Source of the DNA: Ruegeria sp. YS9
Lineage (GTDB): Bacteria > Pseudomonadota > Alphaproteobacteria > Rhodobacterales > Rhodobacteraceae
DNA length: 64,000 nt
Assembly: GCF_024628725.1 (NCBI RefSeq)
Contig: NZ_CP102410.1
Location: 1 to 64,000 of the forward strand
Direction of reading: 5' to 3'
In this document: positions 8,478-17,674 of the stretch, one piece after another
Layout of the letters: each line of letters begins with the position of its first letter
Numbering within the stretch: the stretch's first letter is position 1
Notes under the pieces: generated by a model
Told to the model about the DNA's origin: nothing
What the model saw: only the letters and a program-made list of their open reading frames with translations
Database searches by the model: none
Translations under genes and position numbers: made by a program

Positions 8478-9148
8478 GGTGGTTCGCGATTGCAGGTGCC
8501 GCATGTATTGCTTTTGCCTTTGCGCTGGGTGGCGCTGCCCCCTTTGGCCGCGTCGCATTGGCAATCGGTCTGTATCCAATGGCTGCAAAGCTGTTTTCCG
8601 ACCCTGACTGGCAAGGTGTTGCCTTCTACCGTGCCGGGGTTTTTGACAAAGCAGCCAGTGCTTTCGAGCACGCCGGGAACCAGTACAACCTTGGCAATGC
8701 TTACGCCCGGACCGGCCAATTGGCCGCCGCGCTGGAAGCCTATGATCGGGCCATGGCCAAAGGAAACCTGGATGCTCAGGCGAATTTCGATCTGCTGGCC
8801 GCTTTTTACGCGGGGCAGCAGATCGCCCCCGAGGCTTTGGGCCTTTTCCCCGAACGCAATTCCGGGCCCAAGGCCGAGAGTTTTGTCGCGCGCGGGAATG
8901 CGCGGGCGGCGGGAACCGGCAGTGAGGTCACGAACGCGAACACGATGCTGGGACTGGCGGAATTGGACAGCCGCGGGCAACTGGGCGTGCGCCGTATCTT
9001 TGATGACAAGTTTATGGTTGCCGATCTGCGCTGGCTCAATCAGCTGTCCGACGTTCCGGGTGAATTCATGGCGGCCCGGATCGCACACGAACACAAGCGC
9101 CGGGCAAAGCTTGGTCTTTCGCCGCCAAAAGCGGAGAACCCGGAATGA
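8474..9148 (+). CDS. TPR protein of the Bat operon (BatC/MxaK-like)
   Basis: A 224 aa protein with an N-terminal signal or anchor segment (residues 1-28) and TPR-type helices (FYRAGVFDKAASAFEHAGNQ, then NLGNAYARTGQLAAALEAYD). Such small TPR proteins accompany BatA/BatB. It overlaps its neighbours by 4 nt at both ends, so it belongs to the coupled operon. The C-terminal part, after about residue 120, has no recognisable domain. Confidence 0.78.
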   Translation: MRWFAIAGAACIAFAFALGGAAPFGRVALAIGLYPMAAKLFSDPDWQGVAFYRAGVFDKAASAFEHAGNQYNLGNAYARTGQLAAALEAYDRAMAKGNLDAQANFDLLAAFYAGQQIAPEALGLFPERNSGPKAESFVARGNARAAGTGSEVTNANTMLGLAELDSRGQLGVRRIFDDKFMVADLRWLNQLSDVPGEFMAARIAHEHKRRAKLGLSPPKAENPE

Positions 9149-10326
9149 AGTGGCTGGTCTTGCTTCTTGTTGCACTTCCGATGCAGGTTTTGGCGCAGTC
9201 CAAAACAGTGCTGCCGTCCGAGGCGTCGATAGAGGTTACCATTGCAGACGACGCCCCCGTTCCGTTCACCCGCGAGATGGTGCTGTTGACGATCCGGGGT
9301 GTCTATCGTCGGCACATCACGCGCGAAGAACTGATCCAGCCCCACTTGGATGGGTTCAGCTGGGCGCAGCTGGGGCCGGACAGCTGGTCGGAAGAAAGGA
9401 TCAATGGTCGGAAATACAAGGTGTTTACCCGACGTATGGCGATCTATCCTGTCGAGGCAGGCCAGCTTTCAATTGGTCCGTTTGTGCACAGGTTGACCCT
9501 GACAGACGAAAACGACGACTGGTTCGAACATGAGATTCAGTCAGAGCCGCTGACCATTCAGGTGGCGCAAGCCCCGGCGACGCAGGATTGGTGGTTTCCG
9601 GTTCGCAAGTTGCAGATTTCGGATCAGTGGTCGAATGCGCCGGATCAACTTGCACCGGGTGAGGGGGTCTTGCGCGTCATTCGACTGGAAGCCCTGGGCG
9701 CGACGCCCGAGATGATGCCGCCCATGCCTGAGTTGACCTCACCTTCGGCCCTGATCTTCGCGCACCCTGAGAAAAGGCTTGTCGAACTGACCCCGGAAGG
9801 GCCGGTCACCTATGCGTTCTGGCGCTGGACCATACGCCCTTCGAACGACACGTCCGGCATCGTTGAACCCCTTCAATTCAGTTACTTTGACACTGTGACC
9901 CGCGAAACCCGAGAGGTCATCATCTCGCCGCAGCGCATTGCCTACGGCACGGTTGTCCAAGAGGCAGGCCCCGACAGATCGGAGGAAGATGCCCCACCAG
10001 CAAAGCTGTTGGGTTGGCAAGGTGCCGCAATCGCCAGCGTTGTTTTTCTGGCCGGTTTGGTATTGGGCATGTCCGGTCACAAACTGGCCGCTTCAAGAGC
10101 ACTGCAACGCTTTGATATTTTCGATCCGTTGGCCCGAGAATTGCGGCGCAGTGCCGGGGCTGGTCGCGCAGACAGGCTGCGGCAAGCGGCTTCTGCCATC
10201 CTGCTTCGCGACGGCCATTCATCCAGTCGACTCAAACACGTGCAAGATTTTGACAGGCAGTATTTCGATCCCAAGGCCGCAAAGCCTGATTTGAAGGAGT
10301 TTGCCAGAAGTTTCCTCAAGAATTAG
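9145..10326 (+). CDS. BatD-like membrane protein
   Basis: This 393 aa protein has a signal peptide (MKWLVLLLVALPMQVLAQ), a long extracytoplasmic beta-rich region and a single membrane helix near residues 290-312 (GAAIASVVFLAGLVLGM), followed by a cytoplasmic tail. This is the BatD/oxygen-tolerance layout, though shorter than many BatD proteins. It is the last gene of the seven-gene operon. In methylotrophs MxaA occupies a comparable place. I infer a periplasmic partner role for the MoxR-VWA complex. Confidence 0.75.
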   Translation: MKWLVLLLVALPMQVLAQSKTVLPSEASIEVTIADDAPVPFTREMVLLTIRGVYRRHITREELIQPHLDGFSWAQLGPDSWSEERINGRKYKVFTRRMAIYPVEAGQLSIGPFVHRLTLTDENDDWFEHEIQSEPLTIQVAQAPATQDWWFPVRKLQISDQWSNAPDQLAPGEGVLRVIRLEALGATPEMMPPMPELTSPSALIFAHPEKRLVELTPEGPVTYAFWRWTIRPSNDTSGIVEPLQFSYFDTVTRETREVIISPQRIAYGTVVQEAGPDRSEEDAPPAKLLGWQGAAIASVVFLAGLVLGMSGHKLAASRALQRFDIFDPLARELRRSAGAGRADRLRQAASAILLRDGHSSSRLKHVQDFDRQYFDPKAAKPDLKEFARSFLKN

Positions 10327-10436
10327 GTCATCTGAGTCATCAAGCTTTTGTTATCTATGGTATCTTTCGCTAGTATCAAAACGAAACAGTTGAACTGATC
10401 TGGAAATGCTGTACTTTTCCTTTTGGAGGAGAAGCA

Positions 10437-11156
10437 ATGCACATTGCGGGATGTCCTAAACCGGTGGACCAGGTGTCCAGCGTGCTTATCGTGGATGATC
10501 ATCCGCTGTTCAGCGATGCGTTGGCCGCGGCGTTGCAGTTGAGCTTCGAGAACTGCCGAATTGAAAAAGCCAACACGCTGAAGCAGACAATCGAGATTCT
10601 TGGCGCAGGCTTCAAGCCCGATCTGATCATGTTCGATCTGAAATTGCCGGACGTGACGGGTATATCGGGTTTTCAGCAGCTGCGACAGCGCTGTCCGAAT
10701 GCCCCGGTTCTGGTGATATCGTCCCTGGCATCCGGAGAGCTGGTAAGATCTTTGCTGGACCACGGTGCGATGGGATTTCTGCCGAAAGACACGCCGGCGC
10801 AAACCCTGAAACACGCCATTCAGGAGATCACCTCTGGGCGGAGATACGTACCCACCGAATACAGCCGGGTCGAAGAGCTGAAGCCCTCCGAAAGCACCGT
10901 CTACCAGTCCAGCCCCGAGCTTTCATCATTGACGCCGCAGCAGGTCAAGATTCTCAAGCTTATCTGCGTGGGCCAATCCAACAAGCAGATTGCCTATGAG
11001 CTGTCTTTGGCAGAAGCGACGGTCAAGGCGCATATCACCGCTTTGCTGCGCCGCCTTGGGGTGCGCAACCGGACCCAGGCCGCTGTTCTGGTCGACTCGG
11101 TTGTCGCCAGACAGTCGCGACACGAACCGGAGGTCAAATCCTTTCTTCAACACTAG
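10437..11156 (+). CDS. LuxR-family response regulator
   Basis: This 239 aa response regulator has a receiver domain with the acidic pair DDH (residues 20-22), the phosphorylation site D67 (IMFDLKLPD) and a conserved K (PKDT). A LuxR-type HTH follows (about residues 165-225: LTPQQVKILKLICVGQSNKQ). Ribosome site TTGGAGGAG precedes the start by 8 nt. It resembles the AgmR/ErbR class that controls PQQ-dependent alcohol oxidation in pseudomonads, and FlhR/RfdR of Paracoccus/Rhodobacter control formaldehyde oxidation genes. The adjacent FIST sensor and hybrid kinase probably signal to it, with xoxF and adhI as likely targets. Confidence 0.85.
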   Translation: MHIAGCPKPVDQVSSVLIVDDHPLFSDALAAALQLSFENCRIEKANTLKQTIEILGAGFKPDLIMFDLKLPDVTGISGFQQLRQRCPNAPVLVISSLASGELVRSLLDHGAMGFLPKDTPAQTLKHAIQEITSGRRYVPTEYSRVEELKPSESTVYQSSPELSSLTPQQVKILKLICVGQSNKQIAYELSLAEATVKAHITALLRRLGVRNRTQAAVLVDSVVARQSRHEPEVKSFLQH

Positions 11157-11165
11157 GGGGGGCAC

Positions 11166-12323
11166 ATGCGGGATCTGGAGCATGAACCGAATTTCATTGC
11201 GATTGGCCGTTCCGATGATTTGGACCCGACGACCGCCGTTGAAGAAGCCTGCGCGGAAATCGATAGTCTGTCGTCCTGCTTTGTCCTGGCCTTCGTTCCC
11301 AGCACTCTTGATCCAGTGGAAGTGTCGCGTTGCCTGAACGAAAGACTTGCGGGTGTTCCTGTCTTCGGCTGCACCACCGCAGGACAAATCACGCGTTCGG
11401 GTTATGAATCGCATGCGCTTTTGCTGCTGGCCTTTCCGAAGTCCAACTTTCGATGCTCGTCCGTTTTGTTCGAATCGCTCAGGCCGCTCAATTCAACGGA
11501 AATCGCTGCCGCAGCCCAGCGACTGGCCGAAAGATTCCGCCACACGGCGGGGTGGAACAGGCTGGCACTGGTGTTTACGGATGGATTGTCCAAGCAGGAA
11601 GACTTGCTGGTCTCAACGCTGGAAACCGTTCTGGATGGATTGCCGATATTCGGCGGCTCTGCCGGGGATGGCCTTCAATATGAAGAGACGTTCGTTTTTC
11701 ACGGTGGCAAGGCGCACAACAATGCTGCCGTCCTGTTGTTGATTGAAACCAACCTTGGTTTTCAGGGTATCGGCTTTGATCATTTCCTGCCCATCGGGTC
11801 CGAGATCATCATCACCGACGCCAACCCGGAAGAACGCGTGGTCTATGAGATCAACGGGGCGCCGGCGGCGCAGGAATATGCCCGACTGGTCGGGTGCGCG
11901 GCCGAAGATCTGTCGCCGCTGGTATTTGCGGAAAACCCGCTGCTTCTCAGGCAGAACCTCAATTACTACGTTCGTGCCATTCGTGAACCGATGGAGGGGG
12001 GATCCCTGTCTTTTCTCGCGGCGATCGATGACGGCCTGATCATGACACTGGGGCGCGGGAAGGAGATCATTGAAACGCTCGAAGCCGGGCTGAATGTGCG
12101 CGACAACACCGGAACCGCCCCGGATTTCATTCTTGGGTTCGACTGTATTCTGCGGAAACTCGAAATCGAACAGAAACAGTTGAGCAAACAGGTTTCGGAT
12201 GTTCTGCAATCTCACCGGGTGGTTGGCTTCAACACCTACGGAGAACAGCAATCCGGCGTACATATGAACCAGACCTTTGTGGGGGTCGCTTTCTTTGAGC
12301 CCGAGAAGCGGGACCTGAGCTGA
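11166..12323 (+). CDS. FIST-domain sensor protein (NosP-like)
   Basis: This 385 aa protein has FIST_N (about residues 30-225, with GVPVFGCTTAGQI and PIFGGSAGDG) and FIST_C (about residues 230-375, ending in GEQQSGVHMNQT). FIST proteins bind small ligands. NosP of Pseudomonas and other bacteria is a haem-based nitric oxide sensor that inhibits a partner histidine kinase. The gene lies 9 nt after the response regulator and 2 nt before the hybrid kinase, the same pairing as nosP with its kinase. There is no signal peptide. Whether this copy binds haem cannot be judged here. Confidence 0.85.
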   Translation: MRDLEHEPNFIAIGRSDDLDPTTAVEEACAEIDSLSSCFVLAFVPSTLDPVEVSRCLNERLAGVPVFGCTTAGQITRSGYESHALLLLAFPKSNFRCSSVLFESLRPLNSTEIAAAAQRLAERFRHTAGWNRLALVFTDGLSKQEDLLVSTLETVLDGLPIFGGSAGDGLQYEETFVFHGGKAHNNAAVLLLIETNLGFQGIGFDHFLPIGSEIIITDANPEERVVYEINGAPAAQEYARLVGCAAEDLSPLVFAENPLLLRQNLNYYVRAIREPMEGGSLSFLAAIDDGLIMTLGRGKEIIETLEAGLNVRDNTGTAPDFILGFDCILRKLEIEQKQLSKQVSDVLQSHRVVGFNTYGEQQSGVHMNQTFVGVAFFEPEKRDLS

Positions 12324-12325
12324 CC

Positions 12326-14581
12326 ATGCTGAATCCAGACGACCCGCCAGAGATCCAGATATCCAAACAGGCCAAGATCATCGACGCGCTGATGCGGCGC
12401 GCCAACCGCCAGAAAGATGTGGGTCCGTCCGCCTTCCTGGCGTTTCAGTCGGCGATAGAGTTGCAGCAGCAGGTGATGGAGCAGAGTCGCGATCTGGAAC
12501 GCGCGACCACCGAACTTGAAAGCGCCAGGTACGAACGCGAACAAACCCGCAAGAGCCTCGTCAGGGCCTTGTCTTCCATGGAAGAAGGGTTCGCGCTGTT
12601 CACGGATGGCGAATTGAACCTGTGCAACGAGCTGTTTCAGGCGATATTCCCGGATATGTCTGACGTTGTCGGGCCCGGCCTCAGCCTGGGTCGGTTTTTT
12701 CTGTTGGTACAGAACAGTCCCGAATTCGTATCGTCCGACCACGGAATATCGAAAATGTTGGATACGCTTGAGCGCAATTGTCATACCGGGATGGTGTCCA
12801 GCGACGTGATCGAACTGCGTGGGGATCGTTGGTATCAGCTCAGCGCACAATACACGTCGCCTCAGAATGTGGTCATACTGCTGACCGATATCACATCCGT
12901 TGTTCGCAGGAACCGCGATGAGAAAGAAACCCTGATTGACCGTCAGGAGGACTACCTTCAGGCGGTTTTCCAAAACATGAGCTCAGGCGTTTGCACGTTT
13001 TCATCAGATACCAAGATCATGATGCACAACGCGCGGTTCCGGGAAATACTGAACCTGCCGCTATCCGTCTTGCAGGCAAACATGCCAGTGCAAACGCTTT
13101 TGGATCTGATGCGGACGCGTGGGCTGATCAAGGCCGATGATGAACTCAGGATCGGCAAGTGGCAACACGAGCTGAAAAGCCGCGGCTGGTTGCGCAAACG
13201 TGTGCGCGACGGATCAGACCGCGTATTGGACATTCAGGTCAACCAACTGCCGGATGGTGGTTTTCTGGTCGAACTGAAAGACGTGACGTTTGAAGCACGC
13301 GCGACCGAAACCCTGGAAAACCGGGTTATGGAACGCACGGCAGAGTTGACCCATGCCAACGCCAAGCTGGTTCAGGAATACGAAGAAAAAGCGCGGGTGG
13401 AAGAGGCGCTGCGGATCGCAAAGGAACGCGCCGAAGCTGCGGTTTCTTCCAAGACACGATTTCTTGCGGCAGCCAGCCACGACCTGCTTCAGCCGATCAA
13501 TGCCGCAAAACTCATGATCTCGACCCTGCTGGAGATCACGCGTGAGACCGAGCTTCATGAGATGATGGAGCGGTTGGACGGTGCCTTTGGATCTGCTGAA
13601 CAACTGCTGCACTCATTGCTGGATATTTCGCGGCTCGAAACTACCGATCCGGACACGGTTTCACCCACGGAAGTTAGCCTCGCTACGATGATTGCAGGGA
13701 TACAGGGCGATCAAACGCTGGTGGCCGAGAACAAGAACGTGACGCTTGATGTGGTTCCGTGTTCGGAAATCGTGAAATCCGATCCGATCTATCTGTTGCG
13801 CTCGATCCAGAATCTGGTGGTGAATGCCATCCAGTATACCGAACCGGGCGGTCGGGTTCTGGTGGGGTGTCGCAGGCGCGGCAACAAGGTCATTTTGCAA
13901 GTCTGGGATACGGGTATCGGGATCGCACGCAAAGATCAGCAACGCGTGTTCGAGGAATTCACGCGGGCCGAAAACGTGCCACTGGGTTCCGGCATGGGCC
14001 TGGGTTTGTCCGTCGTGGACCGCGCCTGCCGGCTGTTGGGTCACAAGCTTTCGCTGCGGTCCAAACCTGGCGTTGGTTCAGTGTTCAGCATAGAAATGGA
14101 CAGGGTCGAAACCGGGCCAAGCACCATCGAACCCTTGGATCTTCTGGCCAACACGGGCGACGTGCCGCTGGATTTCATCATTCTGGTGATCGAAAACGAC
14201 CGTGATGTTCTGTTTGGGACAACGCAGTGGTTGGAACAGAACGGTGCCAGTGTTCTGCCGGCCCGGTCGCCGAAGGAAGCGATGCAATTCATAAAAGACA
14301 TTGGCATGCCGCCGGATATCATTCTGGCCGACTATCAATTGGATGATGGGGAAACCGGTGTTCATGCAATTCACCGGATCCGAGAGATGACGCAGACCCA
14401 AGTTCCGGCAATCCTGATCACCGCTGATCGCAGTGAAGCCCTGCGCAAAGACGGATTGCGGCATGAGATTTCGGTTATGGCGAAACCAGTCAAACTGCCG
14501 CGGCTCCGGTCTTTGATCATCTGGAAGATTCAGAACGCTTTGCACACGCAACCGCTCAATACCGACAAAAGTCGGCGGTGA
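12326..14581 (+). CDS. Hybrid sensor histidine kinase (NahK/ErcS'-like)
   Basis: This 751 aa cytoplasmic kinase has a coiled coil (about residues 40-80), two PAS-like segments (about 75-190 and 205-330), a second coiled coil (330-375) and HisKA with H385 in ASHDLLQPIN. The HATPase has N-box NAIQYT, DTGIG at 528-532 and GSGMGLGLS near 554-562. A C-terminal receiver carries phospho-acceptor D669 (ILADYQLDD). The LLQPIN form of the H-box is typical of the NahK/ErcS' group. No membrane helices are seen, so input probably comes from the FIST protein. Output may go to the LuxR regulator directly or by phosphorelay. Confidence 0.87.
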   Translation: MLNPDDPPEIQISKQAKIIDALMRRANRQKDVGPSAFLAFQSAIELQQQVMEQSRDLERATTELESARYEREQTRKSLVRALSSMEEGFALFTDGELNLCNELFQAIFPDMSDVVGPGLSLGRFFLLVQNSPEFVSSDHGISKMLDTLERNCHTGMVSSDVIELRGDRWYQLSAQYTSPQNVVILLTDITSVVRRNRDEKETLIDRQEDYLQAVFQNMSSGVCTFSSDTKIMMHNARFREILNLPLSVLQANMPVQTLLDLMRTRGLIKADDELRIGKWQHELKSRGWLRKRVRDGSDRVLDIQVNQLPDGGFLVELKDVTFEARATETLENRVMERTAELTHANAKLVQEYEEKARVEEALRIAKERAEAAVSSKTRFLAAASHDLLQPINAAKLMISTLLEITRETELHEMMERLDGAFGSAEQLLHSLLDISRLETTDPDTVSPTEVSLATMIAGIQGDQTLVAENKNVTLDVVPCSEIVKSDPIYLLRSIQNLVVNAIQYTEPGGRVLVGCRRRGNKVILQVWDTGIGIARKDQQRVFEEFTRAENVPLGSGMGLGLSVVDRACRLLGHKLSLRSKPGVGSVFSIEMDRVETGPSTIEPLDLLANTGDVPLDFIILVIENDRDVLFGTTQWLEQNGASVLPARSPKEAMQFIKDIGMPPDIILADYQLDDGETGVHAIHRIREMTQTQVPAILITADRSEALRKDGLRHEISVMAKPVKLPRLRSLIIWKIQNALHTQPLNTDKSRR

Positions 14582-14626
14582 CATGGGGCGATTAGCCCAT
14601 ACTCTCATCGCGGGGAGGACAAAACC

Positions 14627-15301
14627 ATGAGAAGGCTTTTTTGCGGTATCGCCGTTTTGTTTCTGAGTTTGAATTCTGTTTCCGCGGCATCGGTCGATGC
14701 CGAGCAAGCCTATGATTTGCTGTTCCAAAATGGCGTTCTGGACACAATCGAACGTGACAAGGAATTGATTTATCAGCGTACCGTCACAAACCGGATAAGG
14801 CCCGACACGGCGGAACGTGATACCGGTCTTATCTCTCTGAGTTTTTCGGATGACGGGAACGAGATGGCCCATCTGGAATTCCGCCAAGACGACAAACACC
14901 GCGCCATGGGTGTTTTTCCGGCCAGCGTCGGCAATCCGATGATCATGGTTTTCTATGAAAGCGCCATCCGGGATATGGCCGAGTCCGCGGGAGGTAGCCC
15001 GTTTTACATCCGAAACCGTATCAAAGATGCGCTGGTTCAACCTGCCGAGATCGTCGAGGGCGAGGCGGCGATCGATGGCAGAACCATTCCCGTTCAGACC
15101 ATTGTCCTGCGCCCATTCGCCGAGGATCCGAACCGCGACCGGATGCAAGGGTTCGCAGACCTGGTTCTTCGCGTCACGGTGTCGGACAAGGTTCCGGGCT
15201 GGTATCTGAGCCTCGTGGCGGAAGCTGTTTCCGAACGTGACGGCGCGGCTGTTTATCGATCGGAAATGCGGTTTGAAGGAATGCAGGAGGGGCGCGAATG
15301 A
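14627..15301 (+). CDS. Secreted protein of unknown function
   Basis: This is a 224 aa protein with a clear signal peptide (MRRLFCGIAVLFLSLNSVSA) and no domain I recognise. The mature part is mixed alpha/beta with no cysteines or obvious metal motif. It begins 45 nt after the kinase gene with a GGGGAGGA ribosome site, and it overlaps the next gene by 4 nt. Its position between the regulators and the quinoprotein-associated genes suggests a periplasmic accessory role in alcohol oxidation, which is inference. Confidence 0.65.
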   Translation: MRRLFCGIAVLFLSLNSVSAASVDAEQAYDLLFQNGVLDTIERDKELIYQRTVTNRIRPDTAERDTGLISLSFSDDGNEMAHLEFRQDDKHRAMGVFPASVGNPMIMVFYESAIRDMAESAGGSPFYIRNRIKDALVQPAEIVEGEAAIDGRTIPVQTIVLRPFAEDPNRDRMQGFADLVLRVTVSDKVPGWYLSLVAEAVSERDGAAVYRSEMRFEGMQEGRE

Positions 15302-15687
15302 AAACGCCATGCCAATTTCGGGAACGCGGCCGCATGACCTTTGCAGCCCTGATCGCAGGCAGTCTGGTTGCGCCCATTGCAGCGTCTGCACAAAGCGTCG
15401 CGGATCGGCTCAATGACTACCCGACCGCGGCACGCGCGGATTACGTGTTTGCATGCATGGTCACCAACGGTCAAACCCGCGAGATGCTGGACAGGTGTTC
15501 ATGCTCGATCGATTTGATCGCCTCGATCCTGCCGTATGAGCAATATGAACAGGCGGAAACTGTTCTGTCGATGCGTCGGGTCGGGGGAGAGCGCATGGCG
15601 TTTTTCAAAAGTGCGGTGCTGGCCGAAAACATGGTGGCCGACCTGCGCCGGGCGCAGGCTGAAGCCGAGGTTGTCTGTTTTCGATAA
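15298..15687 (+). CDS. Small secreted cysteine-containing protein
   Basis: This 129 aa protein has a signal or anchor segment (residues 13-33, AALIAGSLVAPIAASAQ) and then a domain with four cysteines, including the compact CSCSID motif at about residue 61. The cysteines suggest a disulfide-bonded periplasmic protein. Its start overlaps the previous stop (ATGA). It converges on the SoxYZ-like gene 15 nt downstream. I know similar small CSCSID proteins near PQQ dehydrogenase genes but no assigned function. Confidence 0.62.
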   Translation: MKTPCQFRERGRMTFAALIAGSLVAPIAASAQSVADRLNDYPTAARADYVFACMVTNGQTREMLDRCSCSIDLIASILPYEQYEQAETVLSMRRVGGERMAFFKSAVLAENMVADLRRAQAEAEVVCFR

Positions 15688-15702
15688 ACGCAGTCTGGTC
15701 CG

Positions 15703-16515
15703 TCAGCTGGCCGCGGCTTTGGGCAGGTCTTTCTCGAACGTGTTGCCCTCGGTATCCGTTGCCTTGACCGTCAACATGGTCGAGCCGTTGTCGTTATAGG
15801 CAAAACGGAAAGCCGGGTTTTCCGAGATCGATATGCCACCATCCATCGTGAACAGCAACTCTTCCCCTTGCCAGACTTCGATATGGTCGATGAAATGCGC
15901 GGGGATGAACAGTTGTGTTACCTGATCGCGTTGCAGGCCGGAATAGTTCGGGTGACGGATCATGATCTGAGCTTCTCGACGCGGCGTGGAAATCTGCGCC
16001 TCTTGCCCAAAGCTGCGCAGCTTCATCTTGCCCATGGACGCCAATGCGACCTCAGGGTCTTTGCTGGCCGGTGCCGAACAGCCGCCCGATGCTTTGACAA
16101 ACCGGCCGGTCATATGAAGCCCGTCAGGCGTTTCAGCGATCACGCGGACATTCGAATACTGGTTCACGCGGACTCGCATCTCGAAATCCAACTGACCCAT
16201 AGCTGGTGAAAAGCTGAAGACGCCTGCGACCGGGGCCGGGTTTTCGTCGATCACGACAGTGGCAGCGGAAATCCGGGCATCGGGATCAAGCTGTTTCAAA
16301 ACGATGGGCACCGTTGCGGCATCATGCGCCCGGTACGGGGCGTCGAGCGAAAGCAGCGTGTCCGCATTTCCGATCTGGGCCTCGCCCACGACATCGTATT
16401 GCAGGTCCTTCCAGGTTTCGCTGTCGACCAGCGGATTTTTGATTGGCTGCTCTGCCCATGCAGGCAGGGCTAGTGCAAGTGAAAGGATTGCTACGGGTGC
16501 TAGTGCTCTGGCCAT
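15703..16515 (-). CDS. Quinoprotein-associated SoxYZ-like carrier, copy 1
   Basis: This 270 aa exported protein fuses a SoxY-like and a SoxZ-like domain. After the signal peptide (MARALAPVAILSLALALPAWA), the SoxY-like part ends near SGGCSAP, whose cysteine would be the carrier residue. The SoxZ-like part follows (IMIRHPNYSGLQRDQVTQ). Fused carriers of this type are a known family linked to PQQ dehydrogenases. The start at 16515 is preceded by GGAGGAGACA, and the longer frame to 16563 lacks this signal. It is divergent from the zinc hydrolase gene. A second copy lies at 25523-26341. Confidence 0.85.
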   Translation of the reverse strand: MARALAPVAILSLALALPAWAEQPIKNPLVDSETWKDLQYDVVGEAQIGNADTLLSLDAPYRAHDAATVPIVLKQLDPDARISAATVVIDENPAPVAGVFSFSPAMGQLDFEMRVRVNQYSNVRVIAETPDGLHMTGRFVKASGGCSAPASKDPEVALASMGKMKLRSFGQEAQISTPRREAQIMIRHPNYSGLQRDQVTQLFIPAHFIDHIEVWQGEELLFTMDGGISISENPAFRFAYNDNGSTMLTVKATDTEGNTFEKDLPKAAAS

Positions 16516-16637
16516 GTTGTCTCCTCCGGCAACCGGTGGCCAAGAATGTGCCACAAAACGCAAGGAAAATATATGCCGACGAAAGGCGCGGTGGTTCTGG
16601 CAGAGATCTGTGCCAATGTTCCGGTCGGAGGGCTGCT

Positions 16638-17669
16638 ATGTTTGAAGCCGTGATTTTGCTATGCGCTCAGGTTGCGACAGAGCCTTGCAGAGAACAGCTT
16701 TTGCCGGGTTATGAGGCCCGATCACAGGCTGAATGCGAGCAGAAGCTGAAAACAACTCCTCCGCTGCTTTCCGATTGGCGCAGCGGCGAGCCCTATTGCC
16801 AACACATTGGTCAGGCACTGGAATTTGAAGAAGCTGCGCCGGGTCTGTTCGTGCATCGCGGTTTGATAGCGGAACCCGACGCGGACAATCTGGGCGATGT
16901 GTCCAATATCGGATTTGTCATCGGCCAGGACAGTGTCGCGGTGATTGATACGGGAACGGCACCCTGGATAGGAGAGGCCGTCTGGCGGGCCATTCGGGCC
17001 GAGACGGACAAGCCAGTCAGTCACGTAATTGTGACCCACATGCATCCCGATCACACATTGGGAACAGAGCCTTTGGCCCTTTCAGGTGCACAGGTTGTCG
17101 GCCATGCGGGGCTGGAGAGAGCACTGCTGGACCGGTTGGGCAACTATGTCGAAAGCCTGAGCGCCGCGATCGGCGACAGTGCCTATGTGGGTGTCGGGCC
17201 GATTTCCGTCGACATCGCTGTTGAAACCACGGACGAGATCGACCTGGGTGGGCGCAAACTGATCCTGCGGGCCTGGCCCCGGGCACATACCGGGAATGAC
17301 TTGACCGTCATGGATGCAAACACCGGCGTCATGTTCACCGGCGATCTGGTGTTTCACCGGCATACCCCGGCATTGGATGGTCAACTGATCGGCTGGCAAC
17401 GCGTACTGAAACAGATGACCGGGCTTGACGTCACTCAAATCGTACCGGGCCATGGTGGGCCGATCCTGGCGTGGCCTGAAGGTGCCGAGGATATGATGCG
17501 CTATTTGAACGTGTTGGAAACAGACACGCGCGAAGCAATCGGCAGTGGTCAGCGACTGGGCGATGCGGTTGAAACGATCGCTCAGGAAGAAGCGGTGCAC
17601 TGGGAATTGTTTGACGCCTACAACCCGCGCAATGCGACGGTCGCATTCACCGAACTTGAATGGGAATAG
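16638..17669 (+). CDS. Quinoprotein relay zinc metallohydrolase (metallo-beta-lactamase fold)
   Basis: This 343 aa protein has a short N-terminal extension with cysteines (probably exported) and a metallo-beta-lactamase domain. The motif HMHPDHTLG supplies the HxHxDH ligands, with further histidines in RAHTGND and PGHGGP. It matches the SoxH-related hydrolase family found with PQQ dehydrogenases and SoxYZ-like carriers. The start at 16638 follows GGAGGG. It is divergent from carrier copy 1, sharing a 122-bp promoter region. The substrate is unknown, possibly a thioester or persulfide on the carrier. Confidence 0.82.
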   Translation: MFEAVILLCAQVATEPCREQLLPGYEARSQAECEQKLKTTPPLLSDWRSGEPYCQHIGQALEFEEAAPGLFVHRGLIAEPDADNLGDVSNIGFVIGQDSVAVIDTGTAPWIGEAVWRAIRAETDKPVSHVIVTHMHPDHTLGTEPLALSGAQVVGHAGLERALLDRLGNYVESLSAAIGDSAYVGVGPISVDIAVETTDEIDLGGRKLILRAWPRAHTGNDLTVMDANTGVMFTGDLVFHRHTPALDGQLIGWQRVLKQMTGLDVTQIVPGHGGPILAWPEGAEDMMRYLNVLETDTREAIGSGQRLGDAVETIAQEEAVHWELFDAYNPRNATVAFTELEWE

Positions 17670-17674
17670 CCCTG

